NCBI GenBank assembly: GCA_964646605.1
Contig: CAZYEX010000038.1
Span: forward strand, 1-64,000
Reading direction: 5' to 3'
Source: SBAX01 sp964646605
GTDB lineage: Bacteria > Planctomycetota > Phycisphaerae > UBA1845
DNA: 64,000 nucleotides
A program made the translations under genes and the position numbers. Positions 33,740-42,962 of this stretch are shown here, piece after piece (position 1 is the stretch's first letter; each line of letters opens with the position of its first letter). The notes beneath the pieces were generated by a model. That model did not search any database. It worked only from the letters and a program-made list of their open reading frames with translations, and was not told the DNA's origin.

Positions 33740-36700
33740 TCAGTTTCCGGCACCCACCGGCTCGGCAAACGCGGCGAAAAGCTTGGCTCCTTCCTTATCC
33801 ACTTTTCCCAAGTCCCCACTTTCGGAGCCAAGTGGCGAAGCGAACTCTACGCAGATACTCGGCTCTTGCGGGTTGCGGCACGACTTCTGAAGCTCCCGGA
33901 GAGTCTGAAACGTTACCTCCTTTTGTGGTGCCGAGCTATCACCCCTAATTCGCAGGCGCAGCGAACGGTGGTCGAGGGCGACGGCAGAGAGTCCGGGCTC
34001 CACCCACGTCCCATCCAGGCCGATGGCGACCTCCAGGAGGTCTTCGACGGGTTGAAAAACCGCTGACTGAACGATCCCCTTTGCAACGACTTCGTTGGAG
34101 TGGCTGGGGAACCGAAGAACGCCGCAATTCTGCGGCCTGCGACTTCCCCCGATCGGTGCCTGCCACACAAGGGCGTATCCCGTCCGCGCGCCCCAGAACA
34201 ATTCCAAGAAGTGCGTGTATCTGCTGTTCTCTTGTCTGTTGGTGATCTCCACCAGTGTGGCGTTCGGGGGTGCGGTTCCCTTGGATCGATCGAACCGCTT
34301 GATAAGACCAAGTTCCTGGAGGCGAGTCGCCAGATAACTTTCGCTGATTGGGGCGAGCCCGGAATCGTCATACGCTAACCCCCCGAGTTTGCCCTCGAAC
34401 TCCGCGCGCAGGGGGGCTATGCGCAGCACGACCACCCGTGCGCGGACGGCCTCCACGAAGTCGACGAACTCTTCGCACTTGGCGTCCGCGGCATTGGGGT
34501 CTTCGGGGAGGACCCGAGTGAAGTCTCCCACCGGTAGAGGTAATTGGAAGAACCCTGGTTTGAGTCGGTTACGATCGGCTGGGAGCAGGGAGGGGCGCGG
34601 TTCGTAAACCAGTCGTCCTTTGACCTGCACGGACCGCCCCACCATCGCGATTTCGTCCGGTCGCGCCGAAATCTGAATCCCGCGGTCCGTTAGCGCGATC
34701 AGCGCGTCTCTTACAGCCAGTGCTTGGGTTTGCCCGAAGACCGCCTGGATGTTCTGATTCGCCTTTGGGTCGTTCTCGGTGATGCCCGCCTTCTCCAGCA
34801 GGAATCCCGCCTGTGCCGCAACTTTGTATGCCTTCGCCGCCTCCGACCACGCCGGCGGATCTCGACCGGCAAGGTCGTCGGCGAGCGCCTGGACGATTCT
34901 CTTGATCGCTTCCGGGCGCTGGCGCTCCTGTGAAGATCCGGTTTGAAGATCCATCGGAACGGCAACGTCCAGGCGAATGGGAACATCGGACCCGCGCAAG
35001 TCCTCTGACACTTTTACTCGCGGTGTGCCCATCTCCCAGGGGTAACGGATGATGATTGTGACGCCGGACGTAGGACGCACGGGGTCTACGTCAATCGTAA
35101 AGAGCCCCGACTTGATCTCTTCGGTCCAATCGCCGGGGCGCCAATTGTATTCCGCAAGCCCGGTACTCACTTGGTCCCAGGGGATGTCCGCGAGGACCTC
35201 TTCGGGGTTCACGGGTTGAAACTGGTCCTTGTACAGTTGGAAGAATTCCGCGGGCGAAACCTTCCAGCTGAACTTGCCCTCGTTGGGTTCGTAGGCGGCC
35301 TCGTTGGTCAGGGGTGGTTTCTGGGTTTCGTTCGCGGGGCGAACTTCGATGGAAACGCGGTCGTCGCTCGGGAACGTCGGCCTGAAGTCGAAGGGATTGG
35401 GCGCAGGGGGCGGGGCGGGGAAGGCAGCCATGAGTTCCGTGATCGCCGCTTCCCGCGCCACGCACCATTGGTGACCGCGGTACACCTCCGCCGCTTTCGA
35501 CCGAAATTCACGGAGCTCCTTGGCCAAATCGTCCTCCAATGCCGGGTAGCTCATCTCGCCGCGGGCGAGTTTCGCCTCGCCTTCGCGATAGTGTGAACAC
35601 TCCCTCTCCCCGGACGGCGCGGCGGTTAGGGTGAGGTCCAACCGTACCAACGTTCCGTTCGCTTGCACGGGCGCCGAGGGGGACGGCATCGTGACGCGCA
35701 ACCCCTGGATTCCCTCAGCCTGGAGAAAGTCCTCGACCCTCCGGACGCTTCGTCCGTCCACTAGGGGCACGAGGCGGGTGACCAAGGCGTCGAAGTCTTC
35801 CAACTCCCATTCCAACTTCAGCGCTCGCCAAAGAAGACTCGCTTCGACGAACGCGTCTGAGTCGTCGCCGCCGAAAAGTGCAAGCCTCAAGGCAATCGCC
35901 GTTTGCGGGGCGTTGAGTGCGCCCGGACCTGGGGCGATCTTGGGAAGCGCGGGGCGAAGGCGGTCGAGAACGGCATCGAGGCGCGCGGTTTGAAGTGCAA
36001 CTAGCGCCAAGACGAGCCGATCGCGGGCCGCAGCCAGCCCCACGTCATCCAGAATCGCCATCGCGTCCCCTTCTGACTCCGCCACCTGGAGTGACGTCGA
36101 ATTCAATGAGAATCCGGCATCGTCGGTCGTCGCGAGGGCGATGCGAACGGTCGCCGTTCGTCGCCACTTTCCGTCGACGCGACTCCATTCGCCCGGGGTC
36201 TCCACACGTGCGGTGACCTGCTCGGGAAGCAAGATGCCGAACGCGCTCGCGCATGCTTGGTAAACCAAGTCGGCAACCCGTCGGGTGGCTAACTCATCGA
36301 GCTTCGCGTTCACTTCATCGGCGAGTTGCTTGACGATCGGTCCCGCCGCGGCGTCGTCCCAGGTTCGGGAGTCCGGCTTGCGCGAGAGGAGAATGGCCTG
36401 GGTTTTCTTGTCCAGCGGCCAACTCGTGGTCCATCGGCATTGGCTCGTCGACGCGTCCCACGGCGGAGGTTCGTCGCAGCCGACCTCCGCGCCGGGCAAC
36501 GCGCCGGTGATTCGTTGGGTGATCGCGTCTTTGGCGTTGGCCCAATGCGACTCCTCACGGGACGCTACCTGGTCCCGCGTTTCCTTGCGTAGATCGACGA
36601 GCATGTTCGAGCCGCCAAACCCCTTCGGGATCTGTTCATTCGGCTGGATAGGCAGGTCGTGCGCCTCGTGTTTGGGATCGAGACAGGTGATCGACACTTT

Positions 36701-39109
36701 CACGATGTCGCTCTGCGGAGGGTCGTTGACCGCGGCGACCAGGATGCAGCCCGCGTTGGCGGCCTGAGACCCGTCGCAAAAATATGCGTCGGGAATGGGA
36801 ACACTTCGCGCCTCACCGTCGGCGGCCTTCAGGTAGGCAAGGACTTCGCGGCGGCGGGTCTCCGGCGTCGGCGTGGTGAGAATTCGGACGAGCCAAACGA
36901 CTATGGTGATCACCACGATCCCAACCGCAACGCCGCCCACTCCCATCGCGATCCGCGCCGTGGGCAGGGATTTCTGGGGAAAGACGGCGAGCTTTGCATC
37001 CCACCTCCGTTCTCGTCGCCAGACGTGCTGGTCGTGATCCCATTCGGCACGTAGGGAGAGCCCGCGATAGCCGGGCGGGGGTTTGAGGGAAAATACGAGC
37101 GAGTCAACGAGCTTTTCGCCGGCCGGCGGGGCAAGCTCCAGATTGGTTTGCGGGGATTGCTTGGCGACGACTTGTTGGAGTGGAGTGCGAAGCGCGTTCA
37201 AGCCTTCGCGCTGTCGAACCAGGAGCGCTTGGTCGAGTTTCTTGGTGCTCTCCGCGATGATCGCAGGAACTTTGATGTCGGCCGGTGGGTGTTCGACTTT
37301 GGACGGGGACCGAAGGTGCGCGGCCCACTCGACCGTCGCGGATGTCTTTTCCAGCTCGTGCAGCTTGGCGACCCAGGCTTGGACGATCTTTTGATCACGC
37401 TCCTGGCCCTCGGCGAGGGCCTTCGCCCCGCGCCCCTTGCTGATCCGATCGCGTTGCGAGGCGATTGCCGTGGCCGCATCCGCGGGCGGATGCTCCAGCC
37501 GAGGCGGTTTGAGAAGACGCGCGTCCGCCCCGTCCCAGTCCTTCCGATCCAGCAACTGGTCGATTTGTTTGAGCCAGCGCTGAAATCGGTGCTGATCCCT
37601 TGTGCGTCGACCCTGGACGACGGTTTCCTCGAGTTGAGCGAGTTGGGATTGCAGGCGTTGTTCGAAAGCCTTGAGTTCCGCAAGCCAGAGGGTGCGATCC
37701 GGCGGTTGAGCGATCCGCTTCCTTGCCTCCTTCAGTTGGCGCGACTGGATCAGGGACGCAATCTCGTCACACCATTGTTTGTCCTTTTGATTCGCGGCTG
37801 CAATACGTTCGCGCTCGGATTGGATTCGGCGGCGCAGGTCCTCGATGACCGACTGGCGAAGCGCCGCGAGTTCGGGCACGGCTTCGACGCTTCGCAGAAC
37901 GCTCTCCGCTTGCTCGACGGCACCCTGGGCCAGGGATTGCGTGGCCCGTTCGAGGTAGGCGTCGGCGAGCTTGGCGGCGAGTTGGTCCTCGATGGCGCGG
38001 GCACGGCTTTTGATGTCGGCGTCCGCGGAGGGTTCGGAAGCGAGGTCTCGAATCCGTTTGAGGGCCGTGGGCCATGCCGTAAGGTCCGCGGGGGGCTGGT
38101 TGCGAAGTCCTTCCAGTTCCACGAGAAGGGCTCGACGCTCTCCCTCGCCGATCTTTTCGAGCAACCACCGCCTTCGATCGGCGAGGCGCGCGGCGCTGCG
38201 TTTCCCGGCTGCCGTCTCCAGAAGGTTGTCCAATCGGGCGACGAATTCGTTTAGGCGCGGTAGCGCCGTGGGATCGACCTGGGCGAGGTCGGCCAGAAAC
38301 TCCTCCACCGGATCCGGACCGGCAATGGTCAGGAGTGCGGCGCGGAGCTCGCGTAAAGACGGAAAGCGATCCTCTGGTTCGGCGGCGATGGCGCGGTCCA
38401 CGATGGAGGCTAGGGTCGGTTCAAGGTCGGGTTTGACGTTCAGGGCCGGCGCGGGCCGTGAAGCCACAATCTTGCGTTTACAGGACGCCGCGTCGGTGCG
38501 TTCCGCGGCGAAGGGGTATCGACCCGTCGCCAGTTGATAGAGCATCACGCCGATGGCGAACTGATCGCTGTACTCCGAGAGTTGTTCCGGAGATTGCCAC
38601 AGTTCCCGGGCCATGTACGCCGCGAGGAGCTCCAGTTCGGCGCTGGCGAACCAGGGATCATCCTTGAGAATGTTCAGGAAGGCGGGGACGATCCCGAAGT
38701 CGGCCACCGCGATTCGGTCGTCGACCAGAAAGATGCAAGTCGGACGCAGGGAACCGTGGGGTCGGCTGCGGCCTTGTGGGGGGTAGCAGGCCGTCGCCAC
38801 GGCGTCGCAAATTTGAATGCCGGACAGCGCGACCTCGCGGGGGGGCAGCGGGGCCCGAGCGTTCATGGATTCGAGGGTCGCGGCCTCCGCGGGCGTTTCC
38901 AGAACGAAAATGCCGGCGGAATCGATTTCGATGGAGTGGATCTGTCGAATGTACTCGCATTGCGCGGCGGCGGCCCGTTGAAACGCCGCCGCTTGTTCGA
39001 GAGCGCCAGTCAGCGCCGCGATGGTCGCGACATCCACGTCCGCCGGGCGACCGGCGAGGAATCTACGCCCCAATTGCCCCGAAGCGACCTGTGAAGGGAC
39101 GTCTGCCAT
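33740..39109 (-). CDS. Giant single-pass membrane pseudokinase-like protein at the T6SS locus
   Basis: Encodes 1789 residues. Residues about 95-270 follow the protein-kinase C-lobe: HGSLRPTC at 118-125 in the place of HRDLKPEN, DFG at 137-139, SPEQ at 173-176 in the place of APE, and the F-helix DQFAIGVMLYQLATGRYPF at 182-200, then DRFPSLRELRAAL. The catalytic Asp is Ser120, Lys is Arg and the metal-binding Asn is Cys; no glycine loop or VAIK lysine is seen in the short N-terminal part, so it should be inactive. Residues about 280-690 are charged coiled-coil, with a twice-occurring EHPPAD motif. One membrane segment follows near 718-742 (GGVAVGIVVITIVVWLVRI). The about 1050 residues after it, probably periplasmic, match nothing I know. 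It is divergent from the T6SS operon, where active PpkA-type kinases occur in some bacteria. Confidence 0.75.
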   Translation of the reverse strand: MADVPSQVASGQLGRRFLAGRPADVDVATIAALTGALEQAAAFQRAAAAQCEYIRQIHSIEIDSAGIFVLETPAEAATLESMNARAPLPPREVALSGIQICDAVATACYPPQGRSRPHGSLRPTCIFLVDDRIAVADFGIVPAFLNILKDDPWFASAELELLAAYMARELWQSPEQLSEYSDQFAIGVMLYQLATGRYPFAAERTDAASCKRKIVASRPAPALNVKPDLEPTLASIVDRAIAAEPEDRFPSLRELRAALLTIAGPDPVEEFLADLAQVDPTALPRLNEFVARLDNLLETAAGKRSAARLADRRRWLLEKIGEGERRALLVELEGLRNQPPADLTAWPTALKRIRDLASEPSADADIKSRARAIEDQLAAKLADAYLERATQSLAQGAVEQAESVLRSVEAVPELAALRQSVIEDLRRRIQSERERIAAANQKDKQWCDEIASLIQSRQLKEARKRIAQPPDRTLWLAELKAFEQRLQSQLAQLEETVVQGRRTRDQHRFQRWLKQIDQLLDRKDWDGADARLLKPPRLEHPPADAATAIASQRDRISKGRGAKALAEGQERDQKIVQAWVAKLHELEKTSATVEWAAHLRSPSKVEHPPADIKVPAIIAESTKKLDQALLVRQREGLNALRTPLQQVVAKQSPQTNLELAPPAGEKLVDSLVFSLKPPPGYRGLSLRAEWDHDQHVWRRERRWDAKLAVFPQKSLPTARIAMGVGGVAVGIVVITIVVWLVRILTTPTPETRRREVLAYLKAADGEARSVPIPDAYFCDGSQAANAGCILVAAVNDPPQSDIVKVSITCLDPKHEAHDLPIQPNEQIPKGFGGSNMLVDLRKETRDQVASREESHWANAKDAITQRITGALPGAEVGCDEPPPWDASTSQCRWTTSWPLDKKTQAILLSRKPDSRTWDDAAAGPIVKQLADEVNAKLDELATRRVADLVYQACASAFGILLPEQVTARVETPGEWSRVDGKWRRTATVRIALATTDDAGFSLNSTSLQVAESEGDAMAILDDVGLAAARDRLVLALVALQTARLDAVLDRLRPALPKIAPGPGALNAPQTAIALRLALFGGDDSDAFVEASLLWRALKLEWELEDFDALVTRLVPLVDGRSVRRVEDFLQAEGIQGLRVTMPSPSAPVQANGTLVRLDLTLTAAPSGERECSHYREGEAKLARGEMSYPALEDDLAKELREFRSKAAEVYRGHQWCVAREAAITELMAAFPAPPPAPNPFDFRPTFPSDDRVSIEVRPANETQKPPLTNEAAYEPNEGKFSWKVSPAEFFQLYKDQFQPVNPEEVLADIPWDQVSTGLAEYNWRPGDWTEEIKSGLFTIDVDPVRPTSGVTIIIRYPWEMGTPRVKVSEDLRGSDVPIRLDVAVPMDLQTGSSQERQRPEAIKRIVQALADDLAGRDPPAWSEAAKAYKVAAQAGFLLEKAGITENDPKANQNIQAVFGQTQALAVRDALIALTDRGIQISARPDEIAMVGRSVQVKGRLVYEPRPSLLPADRNRLKPGFFQLPLPVGDFTRVLPEDPNAADAKCEEFVDFVEAVRARVVVLRIAPLRAEFEGKLGGLAYDDSGLAPISESYLATRLQELGLIKRFDRSKGTAPPNATLVEITNRQENSRYTHFLELFWGARTGYALVWQAPIGGSRRPQNCGVLRFPSHSNEVVAKGIVQSAVFQPVEDLLEVAIGLDGTWVEPGLSAVALDHRSLRLRIRGDSSAPQKEVTFQTLRELQKSCRNPQEPSICVEFASPLGSESGDLGKVDKEGAKLFAAFAEPVGAGN

Positions 39110-39425
39110 TCGGTTCCGGTTGACCCGCGTCCGTGGAACTCCGCGTCGCCGGTCGGTCGCCGGCGGTTTGCCCTGCGCAGGACGCCGAGCCTCGACCGAT
39201 GGTACGAAGACTCACCCGTTCCTCAAACTTCACGGCCCGGCGCTGACGATCTCGGACCCCCAGTCCATGTTTTGCCCCTATCTTCACCAAACGCCCCCGA
39301 TCGGGAGCCAACCCGTTCGCCTCCGGTTGCGTTGCGTGGTGGACGAGGTACAATGACGGCTCTGGTTTTCTCGGTGAAATCCGGATCAAAGCCACTCCCT
39401 TCCGCGAAGTGGATGAAGAGGTCTG
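39110..39425. other. Divergent control region at the left end of the T6SS operon
   Basis: About 315 bases between the two kinase-like genes, which are transcribed away from each other. A good promoter candidate for the rightward operon lies near its right end; I see no obvious one for the leftward gene. Confidence 0.5.
39327..39354 (+). promoter_or_regulatory. Candidate promoter of the T6SS operon
   Basis: TACAAT (39349-39354) matches a -10 box at five of six positions; TTGCGT (39327-39332) 16 bases upstream keeps the TTG of a -35 box. Transcription would begin near 39361, about 65 bases before the first start codon. Confidence 0.4.
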
Positions 39426-41684
39426 ATGGCCCCGGGCAACCCTCAGAAGGACCGTGCGGCGGGCAAGACCGCCGAAGCCAACGTCGCGCAACCCGCGGCC
39501 GACGCGCAGACCCCTTCGCCCGTAACCGCTGAACTCCTTCCGCGCCAAGGAGGGGTGGGTGCGCTGCACATCTTCTTGAACGAGCCGCGTCCCGACCAGG
39601 GCGACCATCTCGCCTCGCAGCCCCTTATGGGTATCAGCCTGAACGGCCGGTCGTCCCGCATCTACAAGGCCGCCTTGGTCAGCGCCGAGGGCGCCATTTT
39701 GGCGACCTACGCCTTGAAAGTGCAACGCACGGATCTGCAGCCTTCCGCCGTGGCGCTGCGCGGCGCCCAGGAATCGTGGCAAAAGGACGACGCCGCGTGG
39801 CGGGAGCGGTCTCGGCTCCGCTGTGAATGCAGCGCCGCGGGCGAAGTGACGCCGATCACGGCGGCTTTGTCGGAATTTAAGGCCGACGACGGCATCGGAC
39901 GGTTGGGACCGAGGTTCTTTTGCAAACACCGCAAGCTCTTTTTTCACCCCCGGTCGCCGGAGTCCTTCGAGTTGTTGCACGACTGCCACGACCAGCAACT
40001 TCTGACCCGGATTGGATTGCCGACGCCCAGCGCCGGACGTGAACGGTTCCTTTGCGGCAAGGAGGACACCGGTTCGCCCAATTTTCGCTTGTTTACGGAG
40101 ACCCCGCCGACGGGTGCCGGGGCTAAGGGCGTGGGTACCGAAGAAGAGTGCATCCTGGCCCAAGGTCGGGTCGCCCACGCACGGGCGGCCATCGCGGAAT
40201 CAGACCCCAAGCTGAACGCGGAACTTGAGGCCACGTTTCCCTGCTACACATGCACCGAGGCCCGGCGTTGCTACCCCGAGGACGGCGGGTATGCACGCGT
40301 AATCGACCGTGTTGCTGTATTTTCACTGCATAATTTCCAGTCAGAATGCGTCGAACTCTTCGATTTGCAGTTCGATGACTTCGCGGATTTCCTCGGGGGG
40401 CGGGGTTTGGACGCGTGGATCGAAGACGTTCGCCGCGCCCCGACCTCGACGACCAACGCCCATTTGCTGAATCGGCTGCAACATCTGCGCGACTGTCCGC
40501 TGTCCTTCGCCAGCGATGGGTATTCCGACGCTGCCGGGATGATGGAGATTCTCCTTCTCAAATGGGAGCTCGTCACGCAGGTCGTCGATCGTGTTCTCAA
40601 ACTTCGCGCCGACGTCGGTCGTGCACATTTGAGCCTGACCCCGCGGCACGTTCTGGTGCAACTTGGTCCAACGGGGACGGCGGCACGGGCGGCGTGGTCG
40701 TTTCGCGTCGGGCTCATCGGCGTGGCCGATGCCGTACCGGTTCGTGTCGAGGATGGGGTCGATGCAGCGCTCACCCGTCCCCCGGCATCGACGGACCCGT
40801 TCTACGGATCCGCGGCGCTTCACCGGGCCTCGGCGGAGTTCGAACGTTGGCGACGTGTCGCCGTGCGTCTCGAGGAGGTGACCGCTGATCCGGAGAATCC
40901 GTCGATTACCAAAGTCAACGGACGGTTGATGGATTCCTCGCTGGTCTCGTCCGACCTGGGACCGGACAGCGTGTTCCAAATCGACTTGCCCGCCGCGGAC
41001 AGCTTGCATCGCCTTGTGGTCTGGGGCAAACCAACGGAGAAGCCGAGCGGGAACGAGGTCGCCTTTACGGGGGCCTTGGCGGGCCAAAAACACGCCGTGG
41101 ACCTCTCCCTGTGCGTCGGCAACCTGATCGAGGAAGTGAACTGCGCTCATTACCCCTACCTAGGGGTGACGCACGACCTGTATGCCCTCGGGGTGCTCGG
41201 TGTGCGGGCGATGCTGGTCAACGGCCGACAGAAGTTGAGCGAAGTGCTTCCGCAAATCACGCGCTACGTGGACGCCTCGCGGAAGTCGGGAGTCTCCAGC
41301 GCAGGAGAGTTTTCGTTCTCGGCGCCGACCGTCGCGGACACGGCCTCGTGGTGGGACTGCGGACATGTTCTGTTTTCGCCTCCCGAGCGTCTGCCCTTCA
41401 CCAACCCCACCCTTGGTGCAGCTTGGAACCGCATTCTGACGGTGGTGATGAGACTCCTTGCGACGAATGCTCCGTTCGGGTACGCCGCGGTCGTTGCGGG
41501 GCGCGACGATGAGTTCCGGGTCCTCTCCGCGATTTACGATGAGTGTCTTTCGATCGGCGAGGATTTGCGTGGGGCGTTGTACGCGGCCTTGGGGCGGGGA
41601 GAGCGCGATCCGGCGTTGTCCTCGCTGTTGGCGAATTACGTGCAGGACGAGCCCGCCGTAGGGGAATCGGCCGCGAAGTCGTAG
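39426..41684 (+). CDS. Kinase-like protein with a cysteine-rich insertion, first gene of the T6SS operon
   Basis: Encodes 752 residues, no signal peptide or membrane segment. Its start and end resemble a protein kinase: LMGISLNGRSSRIYKAALV (68-86) in the place of the glycine loop, YALKV with Lys98 in the place of the VAIK lysine, HLSLTPRHVLV (401-411) in the place of HRDLKPEN, and HDLYALGVLGVRAML near 583 for helix F. The catalytic Asp is Ser403. Between the two lobes lie about 200 residues with nine cysteines (133, 135, 166, 187, 210, 242, 273, 276, 282; for example LRCECSAA and FPCYTCTEARRC), which could bind zinc or another metal. It begins the T6SS operon, 15 bases ahead of the coiled-coil gene. 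Probably a scaffold or sensor rather than an enzyme; no named family recognised. Confidence 0.65.
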   Translation: MAPGNPQKDRAAGKTAEANVAQPAADAQTPSPVTAELLPRQGGVGALHIFLNEPRPDQGDHLASQPLMGISLNGRSSRIYKAALVSAEGAILATYALKVQRTDLQPSAVALRGAQESWQKDDAAWRERSRLRCECSAAGEVTPITAALSEFKADDGIGRLGPRFFCKHRKLFFHPRSPESFELLHDCHDQQLLTRIGLPTPSAGRERFLCGKEDTGSPNFRLFTETPPTGAGAKGVGTEEECILAQGRVAHARAAIAESDPKLNAELEATFPCYTCTEARRCYPEDGGYARVIDRVAVFSLHNFQSECVELFDLQFDDFADFLGGRGLDAWIEDVRRAPTSTTNAHLLNRLQHLRDCPLSFASDGYSDAAGMMEILLLKWELVTQVVDRVLKLRADVGRAHLSLTPRHVLVQLGPTGTAARAAWSFRVGLIGVADAVPVRVEDGVDAALTRPPASTDPFYGSAALHRASAEFERWRRVAVRLEEVTADPENPSITKVNGRLMDSSLVSSDLGPDSVFQIDLPAADSLHRLVVWGKPTEKPSGNEVAFTGALAGQKHAVDLSLCVGNLIEEVNCAHYPYLGVTHDLYALGVLGVRAMLVNGRQKLSEVLPQITRYVDASRKSGVSSAGEFSFSAPTVADTASWWDCGHVLFSPPERLPFTNPTLGAAWNRILTVVMRLLATNAPFGYAAVVAGRDDEFRVLSAIYDECLSIGEDLRGALYAALGRGERDPALSSLLANYVQDEPAVGESAAKS

Positions 41685-41699
41685 ACAGGAGATTGTTTC

Positions 41700-42962
41700 G
41701 TGGATCAGGCTGCGACGATGGAAACTCGGATTCGGCGGGTCCTGCATGAGACGCGGGGGATGACCTCGGCGCAGCGGCAGGAGGAACTCCGCCGGACTAT
41801 CGGGGCGCTTTTGGAATCGGTCGCGCCTCCGGACCGGAATTCGACGATCCGTCGTCTCACCCGTCGCCATCCGAGCTGGTTCGAGGCGGGCGAATCCGCG
41901 TCGCCGGATCCGGCGGTCGATGTCCGAGGGACGGCGCCGACGAGTGTGGACGCCACCCGCCAGCGAACGGCTTCGCTGGAGCGGGAGGTCCGCGATCTGC
42001 AAGCGACGTGTGCCGATCTTCGCGAGCAGCTCAACCAACAACGCGAAAAAACAAAGGAGGCGACGGACGAACTGATCAAGAAGGCCGGGGATTGCCGCCA
42101 GCTCGAAAAACGCCATCAGGCGGCGACGGAGAAACTTTCCTTGGTCGAGGAGGAGGCGGAACGCGTGCGGGGCGAGCGTCAGCGGCAAGACGGCGAACTT
42201 CAAGAGGCCCGTGAGGAACGACAACGCTTGAACACCAAGATCATTCGGCTCGAGAGCCAGCTTCACAACACCCTGCGCTCCCAGCCTCCAGCAAGCGGCT
42301 CCGCCCTTCCGCCGGAGCCGGCGCCCAAGCCCGAAACGAAAAAGATCGAGCCTCCGCCGTCGCCGGTCGAACCGCCCGCGCCGCAAGCGCCGGGCGGGGC
42401 GTACGGCGAGTTCACCGGGCGGATGATGCAGCGCGGCTTCTTGCGTTCCGAGGAGGTCAAGCCGGCGACGGAAGCGCTGGAAAAACGCGTCGGGGCGGTG
42501 ACCGCGGAGCTGGTCGAGTTCCAGATCAAGATCGAGAAAATCATCGCCGCGCAGTTGGAGACGCTGGGGGAGAAGCAGGCGGATTACCGGCGGTTCTTGC
42601 AGAACCTCCAGGCGTTGCGTACGGATGAACGCAGTTGGTGGCGGACGGTGACGTATCGCGACCGGAAACACCTGGATGTCACCGCGGATTTCAAGAACTA
42701 CCTCGAGGAGTTGAGCAAGCTGGTATTCGTGATGCTGACCGCGTATCTCAACACTTTGCAGCGGGCGGTGAAGAAACAGGCGATGAGACTGACCCACCCG
42801 TCGGCGATTCGGGCGGAGGCCAATCAGAAACGCCGCGACCCCTGGGAAGTCTATGAAGGTGAGTACGCCGACAGGATTCCGAACCAAATGGCGGACTCCT
42901 GCATGGCGGAATTGGCCAGCGTGGTAAGGAGCTTGTATGACACGGATAATGCGCAAATCTGA
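41700..42962 (+). CDS. Coiled-coil protein of the T6SS operon
   Basis: Encodes 420 residues from a GTG start with AGGAG 9 bases upstream. Residues about 75-185 are a long coiled coil (REVRDLQATCADLREQLNQQ and EEEAERVRGERQRQDGELQE), then a proline-rich hinge (PPEPAPKPETKKIEPPPSP), then a helical C-terminal domain from about 230 (YGEFTGRMMQRGFL, SWWRTVTYRDRKHLD). No signal peptide or membrane segment. Its stop lies 26 bases inside the tssJ candidate. Not one of the 13 core components and no known family; being tightly linked to them it is probably a T6SS accessory of this lineage. Confidence 0.7.
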   Translation: MDQAATMETRIRRVLHETRGMTSAQRQEELRRTIGALLESVAPPDRNSTIRRLTRRHPSWFEAGESASPDPAVDVRGTAPTSVDATRQRTASLEREVRDLQATCADLREQLNQQREKTKEATDELIKKAGDCRQLEKRHQAATEKLSLVEEEAERVRGERQRQDGELQEAREERQRLNTKIIRLESQLHNTLRSQPPASGSALPPEPAPKPETKKIEPPPSPVEPPAPQAPGGAYGEFTGRMMQRGFLRSEEVKPATEALEKRVGAVTAELVEFQIKIEKIIAAQLETLGEKQADYRRFLQNLQALRTDERSWWRTVTYRDRKHLDVTADFKNYLEELSKLVFVMLTAYLNTLQRAVKKQAMRLTHPSAIRAEANQKRRDPWEVYEGEYADRIPNQMADSCMAELASVVRSLYDTDNAQI

